Source: Phycisphaerae bacterium (lineage in GTDB: Bacteria; Planctomycetota; Phycisphaerae; Sedimentisphaerales; Anaerobacaceae). Taken from it: a stretch of 43,491 nucleotides of DNA. Shown here in pieces: positions 19,161-28,305 of the stretch. Numbering within the stretch: the first letter of the stretch is position 1; each line of letters opens with the position of its first letter. Below the pieces are notes generated by a model that searched no databases, had not been told where the DNA came from, and saw only the letters and a list, made by a program, of their open reading frames with translations. Location of the stretch: the NCBI GenBank assembly GCA_021736645.1, contig JAIPFM010000231.1, positions 1 through 43,491 of the forward strand, in the 5' to 3' direction. The position numbers were made by a program, and so were the translations under genes.

Positions 19161-19192
19161 AAAGGGAAGACGGCGTCTGTCGTCTTCCCTTT
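19161..19192. terminator. Bidirectional terminator between esterase and motB
   Basis: A perfect 12-bp stem (AAAGGGAAGACG / CGTCTTCCCTTT) with an 8-nt loop has A-rich sequence on the left and T-rich on the right. It lies between convergent stops at 19101 and 19209, so it can end transcripts from both sides. Confidence 0.85.
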
Positions 19193-19208
19193 ATTATTGC
19201 GATATTTG

Positions 19209-19934
19209 TTACCTCAAGACTGCCACCATTATCTGTGTCTCTTTGGTGGCATAGCCTGACTCACCGACCCAATTCCCTCCAGCCCCGGCCCCCCAGGCAT
19301 ACACCGGATATTGGCCATTGGCAGGTAAAACACCCCTCAAATATCCGGCCACCTCTTGGGCCCGCTGCGCAGACAATATCCACTGATTTTTCAGATCCTT
19401 CTCATCAGAGGCCATGCCCAAAATATAGAGCTTTGTCCGCTTCATTTGGGATTCCTGGAACAGATTTTTTGCAAACTGATCCAGGTATTTTTTTGAAGCC
19501 GCATCCAAGGAGGACTGCGATTTTGAAAACTGAACGCGTGGTATGGTATACTGGGTCGAATCTGCCACAATCTGCGAGTTCAAGGTTTCCATGGACTGGG
19601 TCATTTTCTGAAAGATGCGTTTCCTTCGCTCTTCATCGGCATCGATCGTGCGTATATCGGTTTCGGTATCAGGATTCACAATCTCAAACTTGGTCATTTT
19701 CCGCCCGAATTCCGGATTACTCTTGCGTCCCGGCAGCATACCCAGGCCAATGTTGTCAATATTCCTGATAAACGCATCCCTGGTTTTATCGAACATTTCA
19801 GGGTCCTGTACGGTGGCCAGGGACAACAGCATCACAAAGAACGTCAACAGAAGTGTCACCATATCAGAGAATGTGACGATAAACGCCGGGACTTTGGGGC
19901 CGCTTTCTTCCTGTTTTGGAGGCTTTGCACTCAA
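19209..19934 (-). CDS. motB: MotB-family stator protein (second copy, last gene of operon)
   Basis: A 241-residue flagellar stator B subunit. Its single membrane helix carries the ion-binding Asp24 in TFSDMVTLLLTFFVMLLS. A plug/linker region (about 45-120) is followed by an OmpA-like peptidoglycan-binding domain with LGMASDEKD, NQWILSAQRAQEVAGYL and GAGAGGNWV. It differs clearly from the MotB gene just upstream (19931-20614), overlapping it by ATGA, so both are made together. Two non-identical B subunits could form a hetero-dimer or two stator types with the single MotA. Confidence 0.9.
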   Translation of the reverse strand: MSAKPPKQEESGPKVPAFIVTFSDMVTLLLTFFVMLLSLATVQDPEMFDKTRDAFIRNIDNIGLGMLPGRKSNPEFGRKMTKFEIVNPDTETDIRTIDADEERRKRIFQKMTQSMETLNSQIVADSTQYTIPRVQFSKSQSSLDAASKKYLDQFAKNLFQESQMKRTKLYILGMASDEKDLKNQWILSAQRAQEVAGYLRGVLPANGQYPVYAWGAGAGGNWVGESGYATKETQIMVAVLR

Positions 19935-20614
19935 CGGTAGACATTCCTCTCTAGTAAGACAATCTGAAGCTTGCGTCCTTTGCCTGAGGAGGTCTCCGCT
20001 TCATCCAAAATGGTACTGGTTGAGGAGATACTCACCCTGTCTGTTTTAACACCCTGTTGTGTCAAGAACTCGACCACAGACCAGGCACGTTGAAGCCCCA
20101 TGTCATCCCCGGAAGACGGCCCGCCCGTCTCACACTCACTGATCACGATTCGATTGGGCATTTCGTTGAGAAACGAAGCCGTGTCTGCCAGTACCGCCCG
20201 TCCTTCCGTGGACAGGATCACGCCTTGGCCCCAAAAAACCAATTCGGATGGCAGCACAAACACTTTTCTTCGGCGATAATCCGGCAGTGTGGTGGACTTC
20301 AAGCTGCCCGCTTTCTTTTCACTGTCTTGAAGGACCGGCGTCTCACTGCCCTTTTCAACTTCTTCTTGATAGTGCTTGATCATGGTGGAGGATAGCATGG
20401 CACTTCGATACGCGGCACTGTCACTCAGAGACGAAAACCGATTGGCAAAACTCACCGTCATTTTTCGGTAGTTGGACACATCACTAAACGATGAAAAACT
20501 GAGAAGCAATACAAAAAATGTCAGTAGCAAGGTCATGCAGTCGCTGAAAGTCACCATCCATTCAGGCGCACCAGGCTCTTCCTCTTCCACAATTTCTTTT
20601 TTCGCTCTGCCCAT
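19931..20614 (-). CDS. motB: MotB-family stator protein (first copy)
   Basis: A 227-residue stator B subunit. A short acidic cytoplasmic tail (VEEEEPGAPEW) leads to a membrane helix with the ion-binding Asp25 in TFSDCMTLLLTFFVLLLS. The periplasmic part ends in an OmpA-like fold (ISECETGGPSSGDDMGLQRAWSVVEFL). The start codon overlaps the motA stop as TAATG and the stop overlaps the next motB by ATGA, showing tight coupling within the stator module. The OmpA domain is somewhat reduced compared with the other copy. Confidence 0.9.
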   Translation of the reverse strand: MGRAKKEIVEEEEPGAPEWMVTFSDCMTLLLTFFVLLLSFSSFSDVSNYRKMTVSFANRFSSLSDSAAYRSAMLSSTMIKHYQEEVEKGSETPVLQDSEKKAGSLKSTTLPDYRRRKVFVLPSELVFWGQGVILSTEGRAVLADTASFLNEMPNRIVISECETGGPSSGDDMGLQRAWSVVEFLTQQGVKTDRVSISSTSTILDEAETSSGKGRKLQIVLLERNVYR

Positions 20615-21384
20615 TAGATGTTGACCTTCACCTCTTCGCGCCGGCTGTGCGACACAAAGACCTGCATTCTTTCTTTAATGGTGTTGGGGTTTTCACCATC
20701 AGCAATGGCACAAATACCCTCCGTAATCATTTCCATGGCCATGGCTTCTGCCTTTGAATAAATACCCAGTTTTCCGGCCAAGGGAATGAAAAACAGATTG
20801 GATGAAAATGCACCGTAAAACGTCGTCAACAGCGCCACGGCCATACCGGAACCAATCGCTTCCGGCGACGACAGATTTCTTAGCATCTGAACCAGACCAA
20901 TCAATGTTCCAATCATGCCGAAGGCCGGTGCAGAGGCGCCCATGAACTCCAGGATCTTCTTACCGGTGGCGTGTCGATCCTGAAGGTACTGAGTCTCCAG
21001 ACTCAGATGATCTCGAATCTTTTCTGAATCCTGACCGTCCACCAACATCTGAAGCCCCTTCACAAAGAACAGGTCATTCACATTACGAATTTCCTGTTCC
21101 AGCGCCAGCGCCCCATCACGCCTGTTTATCGCTGCATAATTGACCATGCTCTGGATGAGTTCGTTTTGAGCGGAGATCTTGGTCACCAGGGTTTTCTTTA
21201 TGATGGAAAACACACTGAGGAACTGAGGCAATGAAAAGTGTATCATGGTCGCACACAACATACCTCCCAGGGTCACGGCCATGGAGGGAATGTGTACGAA
21301 CGACTGCCATCCCCCACCGGCCACTATGGATCCAATTACGACTACCAGCCCTAAGAACACGCCTATAACGGTTGCAATATCCAT
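20614..21384 (-). CDS. motA: MotA/PomA flagellar stator protein
   Basis: A 256-residue proton- or sodium-channel A subunit with four membrane helices. Helix 1 is near the N-terminus (ATVIGVFLGLVVVIGSIVAGG), helix 2 follows at SMAVTLGGMLCATMI, a charged cytoplasmic loop of about 100 residues comes next, and helices 3-4 contain APAFGMIGTLIGLVQMLRNL and GSGMAVALLTTFYGAFSSNLFF with the conserved prolines and glycines. It pairs with one or both MotB proteins directly downstream. Similarity in length and loop resembles PomA/MotA of sodium or proton motors; the ion is not decided here. Confidence 0.94.
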   Translation of the reverse strand: MDIATVIGVFLGLVVVIGSIVAGGGWQSFVHIPSMAVTLGGMLCATMIHFSLPQFLSVFSIIKKTLVTKISAQNELIQSMVNYAAINRRDGALALEQEIRNVNDLFFVKGLQMLVDGQDSEKIRDHLSLETQYLQDRHATGKKILEFMGASAPAFGMIGTLIGLVQMLRNLSSPEAIGSGMAVALLTTFYGAFSSNLFFIPLAGKLGIYSKAEAMAMEMITEGICAIADGENPNTIKERMQVFVSHSRREEVKVNI

Positions 21385-21388
21385 GATC

Positions 21389-22090
21389 CTAATCTTTCAC
21401 GACTACTTGCTTTAACTCTGAACAGTAATAGGCGGAAATACCCGGCTCTGTCTCAGCAATCGATGCCAGCACTTCCGCCTTGACTCTTTCCGTCATGTAA
21501 AACAATATTTTGACCGCGTCATCATTGCTCCTGCCGCTCTGGCTCTGACTCATACTCAAGAGAATTTTGCCCGCAGCGAGGGGGTCCATTTTGTCATAAG
21601 CCGCTGCAAGCTGCTGCAGATTGTTGACCTCATTTTCGTCAACTTTTATCAGGCTCTGCTCCAGCTTTTCTCGTTCATCTTTCAGCGTCGTGACTGCTGA
21701 GGCAAGTTCAATACGCAACTTGCTGAGTTCCTCAATATCCTTCCGGAGTACCCCCTGCGCCATTTGCAGACGCTCCTCACGAATCTTCAAATCCTCAAGC
21801 TTGTTCTTATATGCCTTGATGTTGTCCCTCGCTTCAAAAATCAGGCTCTTGAGCTGAGTCTCTGTGAGATTCCGTCTGACGTAATCCCCTCCGGAGAGCA
21901 GCGATTTGGCATCCGGCATGTTCGATTGATCTGTCTGTGAGGTTTTCGATGCCTCCAGAGCCTCCAATTGATTGGGGTCCCCGGCCATGATGGGCGCGGC
22001 CTTGGGCGTCAAAAAATACACGGATGCACTGATCGCCACAAAAGTGACAAGCCCGGCACCCACAGCAATAAATATCAGTTTTTTATTCAC
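21389..22090 (-). CDS. MotE-like flagellar protein with coiled coil
   Basis: A 233-residue membrane-anchored protein. One N-terminal helix (LIFIAVGAGLVTFVAISASVYFL) is followed by a linker, a long coiled coil (about 85-165, rich in Glu/Lys/Leu, e.g. KNKLEDLKIREERLQMA), and a C-terminal helical domain resembling the MgtE-N/FliG-middle fold (LAAAYDKMDPLAAGKILLSM, AVKILFYMTERVKAEVLASI). This layout is typical of MotE-type proteins found next to motA/motB or fliJ, which act as periplasmic chaperones or stator accessories. I chose the GTG at 22090 because CAGGAG lies about 9 nt before it; the ATG at 22114 would put charged residues ahead of the helix and lacks a site. It sits 4 bp before motA. Confidence 0.75.
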   Translation of the reverse strand: MNKKLIFIAVGAGLVTFVAISASVYFLTPKAAPIMAGDPNQLEALEASKTSQTDQSNMPDAKSLLSGGDYVRRNLTETQLKSLIFEARDNIKAYKNKLEDLKIREERLQMAQGVLRKDIEELSKLRIELASAVTTLKDEREKLEQSLIKVDENEVNNLQQLAAAYDKMDPLAAGKILLSMSQSQSGRSNDDAVKILFYMTERVKAEVLASIAETEPGISAYYCSELKQVVVKD

Positions 22091-22150
22091 GAGACAAATC
22101 TCCTGACTCTCCAATCCAGCGAGTCACACACATAAGGTCTCTTGGCCGTC

Positions 22151-22597
22151 TCACACAGTCAACCGTCGTGCATATTTCAACAGTGTCATTTCGTCAGCCA
22201 TCTTTTGCTCTGTCTTATCCAGATCCTTCAAAAATCGCAGCTCCGCATTGGCTCTCAAACGTTCCAGGCCTTCAGTGGCCTGCTTCAGCGCCAGGACTTC
22301 TTCGGTTTTGGTCTTTTTCAGTGCCTGTAGTGCACTCACCTGTTCTGCCAAGGCCTTGATACGAGCCTGACTGCCCTTGGCATATTCCATGGCCAGGGCC
22401 TGTTGACTCATTCGTTCCTTGGGTGATGCCTGAGCCACCCTCTCGAGCATACCCTTGAGAGCCTGCTGCCGCATCATCAACTGACACCTCGCCTGAGCCA
22501 CCTGCTCAGTCAAGCGAAGCAGTTCCAACCGTTTGGCCTGCTCCTGTTTTTTCTTGACATCCAAGACACGCTGAAGACGCCAGACAAACTTAGCCAT
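22151..22597 (-). CDS. fliJ: Flagellar export chaperone FliJ
   Basis: A 148-residue, almost entirely alpha-helical, highly charged protein starting FVWRLQRVLDVKKKQEQ, the typical FliJ N-terminus. Two long antiparallel coiled-coil helices follow. FliJ forms the central stalk of the FliI hexamer and helps pass substrates to FlhA. Its position right after fliI is the standard order and supports the name, since the sequence itself is weakly conserved. Confidence 0.85.
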   Translation of the reverse strand: MAKFVWRLQRVLDVKKKQEQAKRLELLRLTEQVAQARCQLMMRQQALKGMLERVAQASPKERMSQQALAMEYAKGSQARIKALAEQVSALQALKKTKTEEVLALKQATEGLERLRANAELRFLKDLDKTEQKMADEMTLLKYARRLTV

Positions 22598-22611
22598 AAT
22601 TCACGCGCCTT

Positions 22612-24030
22612 TTATGACCTGGCCAGTACCCGCGGGCCAGACAATAATTCATCCCACACGCGGGTCATGCTCAATAACTGTTGAACCGTCTCGTCAAACG
22701 GGCATCTCTGACGCATTGGCTGGATCAAGAAGTTTCGAATTTGATCAATCAATGCAATCGAACCATCGATCCGCGCGTTACTCCCTGAAGAAAACATGCC
22801 GATATTGATCAAGTCTTCTGCATCCATGTAGGTGGCATAAATCTCCTTGAGTTTGCGGGCTGCCTTGTTGTGCTCTTCGCTGACCACGGCCGGCATCAAA
22901 CGGCTGATGCTGGCCATCACATCCACGGCCGGATAGTGCCCCCGCTCTGCCAACCTGCGAGACAGCACAATATGACCGTCGAGCAGACTGCGGGCGCTGT
23001 CCGCCACGGGATCACTCATGTCGTCACTTTCCACCAGCACGGTAAGAATACCGGTGATGCTGCCCTTGTCCGAACAACCGAGGCGTTCGATCAACCTGGG
23101 CATCAAGGAAAACACACTCGGGCAATAGCCCTTGGCCGTGGGCGGTTCACCTGCGGCCAGGCCGATCTCACGCTGAGCCTGACAAAACCGGGTCAAAGAG
23201 TCCATCATGAACAGGACGTTTCGCCCTTTGTCGCGAAAATACTCGGCCAAAGACGCCGCCATGAACGCGGCTTTGGCTCGCTGAATGGCCGGCGCATCCG
23301 ACGTGGACACCACCACCACACTGCGTGCCAGCCCTTCCGGTCCCAGTTCATTCTCAAGAAATTCGCGGACTTCTCGCCCGCGTTCTCCAATCAAGGCCAC
23401 CACGTTGATTTCTGCATCGCTGGAATTGGCAATGTCACCGAGCAGCACACTCTTGCCCACGCCGCTGCCAGAAAAAATACCCACACGCTGGCCGCGTCCC
23501 ACGGTTAACATGCCGTCAATGGAACGAATGCCGAGTGCCAGGGGGAGGCTGATTTTGTCCCGTGTCATGGGGGACGGTACCTGGCCGTCCAACGACGTAT
23601 AGTCGTCGCCCTGCAGGGGTCCCTTACCATCGATGGGTTGGCCCAGGCCATTGAGTACACGTCCCAATATCCGATCCCCCACACGTATACGGCGCGTGGC
23701 CCGATGCGGAGTCACCACGTCGCCCTGGGCAATGCCCTCCATATGTTCCAGAGGCATCAGCACCACTTGATCCCCATGAAACCCCACCACTTCAGCCAGG
23801 ACTTTTCGCTTGTCACGCATCTGTATCTCACACAACTGCCCCACAGAGACCTTGGGCCCGGCAGACTCCACCGTCAGTCCTGCCACGCGTACGATCGCCC
23901 CTTGAGGCTGAATCAGCGTGACCTGGTGCAGCGCCTCGTGCCAGCCGCCAAAATCAATGGCACCCTCAGAGGAGGCCTCTGTCCTGATCTGGTCGTCTGT
24001 CTCGGGTTGTTTATTCGTGCGACTTGACAT
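22612..24030 (-). CDS. fliI: Flagellum-specific ATPase FliI
   Basis: A 472-residue ATPase of the type III export apparatus, related to the F1 beta subunit. The N-terminal oligomerisation barrel (about 30-110) is followed by the Walker A motif SGSGVGKS (187-194), LIGERGREVREFLE, the Walker B region NVLFMMDSLTRFCQAQREIGLAAGEPP, the KGYCPSVFSLMPRLIERLG segment and a C-terminal helical domain. The N-terminus has about 25 extra residues of low complexity. It works at the cytoplasmic base of the export gate with FliH and FliJ, whose genes flank it. Confidence 0.96.
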   Translation of the reverse strand: MSSRTNKQPETDDQIRTEASSEGAIDFGGWHEALHQVTLIQPQGAIVRVAGLTVESAGPKVSVGQLCEIQMRDKRKVLAEVVGFHGDQVVLMPLEHMEGIAQGDVVTPHRATRRIRVGDRILGRVLNGLGQPIDGKGPLQGDDYTSLDGQVPSPMTRDKISLPLALGIRSIDGMLTVGRGQRVGIFSGSGVGKSVLLGDIANSSDAEINVVALIGERGREVREFLENELGPEGLARSVVVVSTSDAPAIQRAKAAFMAASLAEYFRDKGRNVLFMMDSLTRFCQAQREIGLAAGEPPTAKGYCPSVFSLMPRLIERLGCSDKGSITGILTVLVESDDMSDPVADSARSLLDGHIVLSRRLAERGHYPAVDVMASISRLMPAVVSEEHNKAARKLKEIYATYMDAEDLINIGMFSSGSNARIDGSIALIDQIRNFLIQPMRQRCPFDETVQQLLSMTRVWDELLSGPRVLARS

Positions 24031-24035
24031 AACTT

Positions 24036-24602
24036 TTATCCGGTTTTCTTCAAGGCTTCACCAATCTGAAGCAGTTGCTCATCGATCATGGACTGAATAA
24101 TGCCCCGGGGACTCTCCAACACACATTCGGCCCGTCCCACAGCAGGATCTGCCACAAACTGAATCCCGTTAAAGACCTCGCCGCCCTTTTTTTGCGTTTG
24201 GGCGGCGCGACAGTCGGCCAGATCTCCAGGATTCACACGAATCGTCACGCCCTCAAGCGTGGGTGCGTGGCTCAATGCCTCCTTGACAATGGCCTCGATG
24301 TCATAGGCGCCGTCCATCACCTGTTGCCTGAGCACCCTGCGAGCGATCTCAACGGCGAGTTGAGCGATCTGATCTCTATGGTCGTGGAACAAGGCCTGAC
24401 AGGTTTTCGACAGTTGGTCAGCAGCCTGCTGCATGACCTGGCAGGTCTGCTGCAGCGATTCTTTCTGAGCCTCGAACTCTGCCGTCATCTGGGTTTGCTG
24501 TGCCGTGACCACCTGGTCCACCGGGGGGGCCAAGGCATCGGGATCTGTGATGGCCACAGAGCCAATCGTTCCAGGTACTGATAATGTAATCGCAGAAAGC
24601 AT
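24036..24602 (-). CDS. fliH: Flagellar assembly protein FliH
   Basis: A protein of about 188 residues with the FliH/type III stator layout: a helical middle rich in Gln/Glu (TQMTAEFEAQKESLQQTCQ), then HRDQIAQLAVEIARRVLRQQV and a small C-terminal domain (TIRVNPGDLADC...PAVGRAECVLESPRGIIQSMID). FliH binds FliI and docks it to the C-ring. A TTG at 24617 would overlap fliG by 11 bp; I prefer the ATG at 24602, 4 bp after the fliG stop, though its ribosome site is weak. Confidence 0.85.
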   Translation of the reverse strand: MLSAITLSVPGTIGSVAITDPDALAPPVDQVVTAQQTQMTAEFEAQKESLQQTCQVMQQAADQLSKTCQALFHDHRDQIAQLAVEIARRVLRQQVMDGAYDIEAIVKEALSHAPTLEGVTIRVNPGDLADCRAAQTQKKGGEVFNGIQFVADPAVGRAECVLESPRGIIQSMIDEQLLQIGEALKKTG

Positions 24603-24606
24603 AAGA

Positions 24607-25599
24607 TTATTCTTCAATAAAATTCAGCTCATCTTTTTCATTCATCTCACGAAGAATCGTGATAATCTCATTACGTCCGTCCTGGATTTCAGTCTTCTTG
24701 GGTGTCGACATCAGGGACATTTCTTCTTCAATCGAAGCGGCTGCACGCTCTGAGATGTTCGCCTTGATCTTGGCCACGATCTCATCCTCTGCCTTGACCA
24801 GTGCCAGGGCAATCTTCTGTGAATCCACACCCCGTAAGGCCTCTTGCATGGAACGATCAGTGACCGAGGGAATATCATCCCAAACCACCATCAATGAGGC
24901 CACCTTTTCGGCCGCGTCACTGTCCTTCTCCTGAATGGCGTTGAGCAGGCCCTCTCTGAGATCCTTACCCAGATTGCGAAGAATCATGGCCACCTTGCGC
25001 AGCGACTGTTCAGGCTGCATAACGCCATCACCGCTGCCGGAGAAACTCTCCAGTCGCTCACACACCATTTCTGCAATGCGCTGCTTGGCCTCAGGGCTGA
25101 CATTGGCGGCTTCAGCCATACGGCTCACCGTACTCAATTGCACGCCTTCATCAAACCGGCTCAGGATTTCAGAACTTCTCTTGGGCGTCAACTCAGAGAG
25201 GACAACGGCCGTGGCCTGAGGGTGCTCCTTTTCCAGGACCGCGGCCAGCGTCGTCAGGTCAGCAGAACGAATGGAAATAAAGGGATCTCTCTTTTTCAAA
25301 AGCGACTGGATCTGGGTTTGAATCAGATCTGCCTTGTCCTTGCCCAACGTACTTTTAAGCATGGTATCCAAAAAACTCTGACAGTGAAATCCGCTCTGTT
25401 TTTCAAGCAGGGTACAGAACTGAACCGCCACTTCTGTACTCTGTTTCGGATTGCACAGACCGGAGGCGTCCAGATACGCCAACTCCACAGCCAACTCCTG
25501 AACGGTTTCAGGGGGCACGCCCTTTAATAGCTCTGCGGCTGTCAAGGCATCCAATCCCATGAGCAGCATGGCCGCTCTTTGTTTACCGCTCAATACCAC
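24607..25599 (-). CDS. fliG: Flagellar motor switch protein FliG
   Basis: A 330-residue rotor protein. The N-terminal FliF-binding domain (GKQRAAMLLMGLDALTAAELLKG) is followed by a middle domain with the EHPQ motif (LEKEHPQATAVVLSELTPK) and a C-terminal domain with the charged torque helix near DDIPSVTDRSMQEALRGVD. It couples MotA movement to rotation and switching. The start is GTG at 25599, with AAGGAG 8 nt upstream inside the last codons of fliF, so it is translationally linked to fliF. Confidence 0.95.
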   Translation of the reverse strand: MVLSGKQRAAMLLMGLDALTAAELLKGVPPETVQELAVELAYLDASGLCNPKQSTEVAVQFCTLLEKQSGFHCQSFLDTMLKSTLGKDKADLIQTQIQSLLKKRDPFISIRSADLTTLAAVLEKEHPQATAVVLSELTPKRSSEILSRFDEGVQLSTVSRMAEAANVSPEAKQRIAEMVCERLESFSGSGDGVMQPEQSLRKVAMILRNLGKDLREGLLNAIQEKDSDAAEKVASLMVVWDDIPSVTDRSMQEALRGVDSQKIALALVKAEDEIVAKIKANISERAAASIEEEMSLMSTPKKTEIQDGRNEIITILREMNEKDELNFIEE

Positions 25600-25600
25600 G

Positions 25601-27115
25601 TTACGAACTCCTTGCTTCTTCCAACCAACTGGTGAACAAACGTTTTGCCTGGTCCGGATTGGCTCGTAAACTGTCGCCGATACGTCTGCGCAGCTCCATC
25701 AATTCAAGCTCACTGTCTCCCACATCACTCTCACCCGTGTCCCCAGCCCTCAAGGCAGGGAGGCTGCTATCCCCAGACAGGGGCAGATAGGCACGAGACG
25801 GTGTCGCAACTTTCTTTTTTGAGCCGTTGAAAATCTTCAGCACCACCACGGCACAAATGGCCAGAATCCCCATGGAGGCCTGCCCGGCAATGGCCACAAA
25901 ATCCAGACCGCCTGCTTCTTCCTCTGCAAATGATGTGTCGTCCTGGCGCCGGAACTTGGCCTGAACCACTTTGATGGAGTCCGTAGGCTTTAATCCGAGG
26001 GCATTTCGAATGATATCATTCACATCCGTTATCTGCATAATGGGTGCAGTGACATTGGGATCGTCATCCGACAAATCCACTAAGGCCGCCACTGTTAGTG
26101 AAAGAATTTTTCCAGGCGGACTTGTCTCATTCATTTGGCTTTCACCCAATTCATACTCGGTATTCACGGTACTGTCTGTCTTGCCGGGACCTCCCGCTCC
26201 CGCGGCTCCAGGTTCCGTTGACTTCGTAATTTCTTCCGACTTAGTGGCGCCTTTGGTGGGTGTGGTGGTACGGGTATTCACGCTTTTCATGTCAATGTCA
26301 GCACTCACAGACACAGAGGAACGTCCCTCGCCAAGCACGGCTGCTAACATGGTTTGAACCTTGTTCTCAAGGTTGCGTTCCACGCGCTCTTTGTAGTCGG
26401 CCACGGTGCCGGCCCCATTGCTCATCATCTGATCTGAAATACTTGAAAGCAGCCGGCCCTCACTGTCGACCAGTGTCACGCCTTCACTTTTCACCCCTTC
26501 GACACTGCCAGCCACCAGGTGGGTGATGGCGGCGATATTCATGGCACTGAGCTTATACCCGGGCTTCAGTTTCAACACCACGGACGCGGTGGTTTCCTGG
26601 GCCTGGCTCGCAAACAGGGTGTGCTCAGGTGACACCACGTGAACGCGGGCATGGACCACCCCATCCATCACCTGAATACTCTTGGCCAGTTCTTCTTCCA
26701 GGGCCCTTTTGAGGTTCACATTCTGGATAAAGGGACTCACACCAATTTTTTGACGGTCAAACAGGCCATAGCCCTTTTGACTGGTTTCAGGCAGACCGGC
26801 TCTGGCCATTTCCAATCGCAGTTCAGTGACGGATTCACTGGGGACATAGACAGAGGTGCCGCCATTGCCCAGCTTGAAGGCAATGCCCTTTTCTAGGATT
26901 TTGTCTGTGATTTTTCCAGCCGCTTCAGGGTCCAGGTTGCTGTACAGTAGACGCATATCCGGCCGCGTGGCCCATTTGGTCAGAAAGACGCCGGCGATGA
27001 CCAGGGTCAATACCACAGCGACAAGCAACGCTCGCTGTACCAGACTGACGTTTCGCCAGATAGCCTCTATTTTATTTAGTACGTCCACTCGATCGGTCCA
27101 CTCACCAAGACTCAC
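25601..27115 (-). CDS. fliF: Flagellar MS-ring protein FliF
   Basis: A 504-residue MS-ring protein with two membrane helices, one near 27-47 (ALLVAVVLTLVIAGVFLTKWA) and one near 410-430. Between them lie the ring-building motifs: LYSNLDPEAAGKITDKILEKGIAFKLGNGG, then GLPETSQKGYGLFDR, and VHARVHVVSPEHTLFASQAQETTASV. A Gly/Ala/Pro-rich loop (GAAGAGGPGKTDS) precedes the second ring-building part. The C-terminal tail, ending RLFTSWLEEARSS, is the FliG-binding helix. It is the first scaffold of the basal body. Confidence 0.96.
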   Translation of the reverse strand: MSLGEWTDRVDVLNKIEAIWRNVSLVQRALLVAVVLTLVIAGVFLTKWATRPDMRLLYSNLDPEAAGKITDKILEKGIAFKLGNGGTSVYVPSESVTELRLEMARAGLPETSQKGYGLFDRQKIGVSPFIQNVNLKRALEEELAKSIQVMDGVVHARVHVVSPEHTLFASQAQETTASVVLKLKPGYKLSAMNIAAITHLVAGSVEGVKSEGVTLVDSEGRLLSSISDQMMSNGAGTVADYKERVERNLENKVQTMLAAVLGEGRSSVSVSADIDMKSVNTRTTTPTKGATKSEEITKSTEPGAAGAGGPGKTDSTVNTEYELGESQMNETSPPGKILSLTVAALVDLSDDDPNVTAPIMQITDVNDIIRNALGLKPTDSIKVVQAKFRRQDDTSFAEEEAGGLDFVAIAGQASMGILAICAVVVLKIFNGSKKKVATPSRAYLPLSGDSSLPALRAGDTGESDVGDSELELMELRRRIGDSLRANPDQAKRLFTSWLEEARSS

Positions 27116-27132
27116 TCATGCTGTTGCCTGTG

Positions 27133-27453
27133 CTACAGGTTCATGTTCATGGTCTGTTTGTACGCTTCAATTAATTTGTTTCTCACACCCACCAGGAGCT
27201 TGAAGCTCATGTCCGCTTTGGCCACGGCCGAGACCATGCTATTGATGTCTTCATTCTTCCCGGCCAGAAGGTCCTTGATCGAAACTTCTGAGGCCTGCTG
27301 AAGATCATCCACCTTGGACACGTATTTTTCAGCGGCCTTGGCAGCGTCGGAAAATCCACCCGGCGTGCCTGAGGCTCTTGACTGCTGGGCCCGATCGGCA
27401 TTCGATGAAATACCCGGTTGAGTGGCGTTGATATTGGGATTCAAATTGACCAT
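27133..27453 (-). CDS. fliE: Flagellar hook-basal body protein FliE
   Basis: A 106-residue protein with the FliE C-terminal signature: SKVDDLQQASEVSIKDLLAGK, then DINSMVSAVAKADMSFKLLVGVRNKLIEAYKQTMNMNL. FliE joins the MS ring to the rod. GAGGT lies about 8 nt before the ATG. It follows flgC by 11 bp. Confidence 0.95.
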   Translation of the reverse strand: MVNLNPNINATQPGISSNADRAQQSRASGTPGGFSDAAKAAEKYVSKVDDLQQASEVSIKDLLAGKNEDINSMVSAVAKADMSFKLLVGVRNKLIEAYKQTMNMNL

Positions 27454-27464
27454 GGCGATCTACC

Positions 27465-27872
27465 TCACTTAAGAAGTTCCAGGCTGGTTTCTACCACCTG
27501 TTGATATCGTTTTAGAATGGCGACATTGGCCTGATAGCTGCGTGCCGCTGCGTTGAGATTCATCATTTCCATGGGCATACTCACATTCGGCATACTCACG
27601 TACCCGTTCTGATCTGCCATGGGATGACCTGGTTTGAGAATCTTGGGGAAACCCGTGCTCATATCCGCAGCCAACTCTTCGATTGACACAGGCCCCAGAT
27701 CCTCATCGCTGGCCCTGAACACGGCTTCAAGCCGACGGTATGGCTGACCATTGCCATTGTCAGCAGTCTGGGCATTTGCCACATTCGTGGAAATCACCTT
27801 GATATTAGCGGCTTGGGCCTTGATGCCTGAGACCGCGATATCAACGGGATCGAATTGATTGTCTATTTTCAT
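27465..27872 (-). CDS. flgC: Flagellar proximal rod protein FlgC
   Basis: A 135-residue rod protein. The N-terminal rod signature (FDPVDIAVSGIKAQAANIKVISTNVANAQT) and the C-terminal helix (MEMMNLNAAARSYQANVAILKRYQQVVETSLELL) are both complete. It assembles with FlgB, FlgF and FlgG into the rod. AGGGGT lies 6 nt before the ATG. Confidence 0.96.
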   Translation of the reverse strand: MKIDNQFDPVDIAVSGIKAQAANIKVISTNVANAQTADNGNGQPYRRLEAVFRASDEDLGPVSIEELAADMSTGFPKILKPGHPMADQNGYVSMPNVSMPMEMMNLNAAARSYQANVAILKRYQQVVETSLELLK

Positions 27873-27899
27873 GATCTACCCCTGGTTTGAATAGTCCCG

Positions 27900-28259
27900 C
27901 TATCTCACATCCATGGCAAGCTGCATCTGACGGTATTTGGTCTGAAGCAGGCGAATGTACGTCTTCTGATGCAGCGTATTCTTAATCATCTTACCCACTT
28001 CCACTTCGAGACTTACATCATTACCATTCGATTTAACAGGCGTCTCACCTGGCTCATACAACTCAGACTGGATATCCCCAAGGTCCAGTGTCTCCGAACC
28101 TTGCATGGCCTTGTCCAATAGCTCTTCAAACCGTATGTCCACACTGCGGTATCCAGGTGTCTGAAGATTGGCCACATTGCTGGCAATGGCCTTCTGGCGA
28201 AGCGTTTCAGCCTTGAGGCCAGCTTCAATCACGTCCATAATGTTGTTTATTTCAGCCAT
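27900..28259 (-). CDS. flgB: Flagellar proximal rod protein FlgB
   Basis: A 119-residue rod protein and the first gene of the operon. The N-terminal helix DVIEAGLKAETLRQKAIASNVANLQTPGYRSVDIRFEELL is characteristic. The middle is short and the C-terminal helix (EVGKMIKNTLHQKTYIRLLQTKYRQMQLAM) is intact. Its ATG is about 36 nt downstream of the transcription start predicted from the sigma-54 promoter at 28306-28321. Confidence 0.95.
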   Translation of the reverse strand: MAEINNIMDVIEAGLKAETLRQKAIASNVANLQTPGYRSVDIRFEELLDKAMQGSETLDLGDIQSELYEPGETPVKSNGNDVSLEVEVGKMIKNTLHQKTYIRLLQTKYRQMQLAMDVR

Positions 28260-28305
28260 GCGTCATGTCCATCCAAGCGAAACAGAGTTTGTTGCTAGCT
28301 ATATG

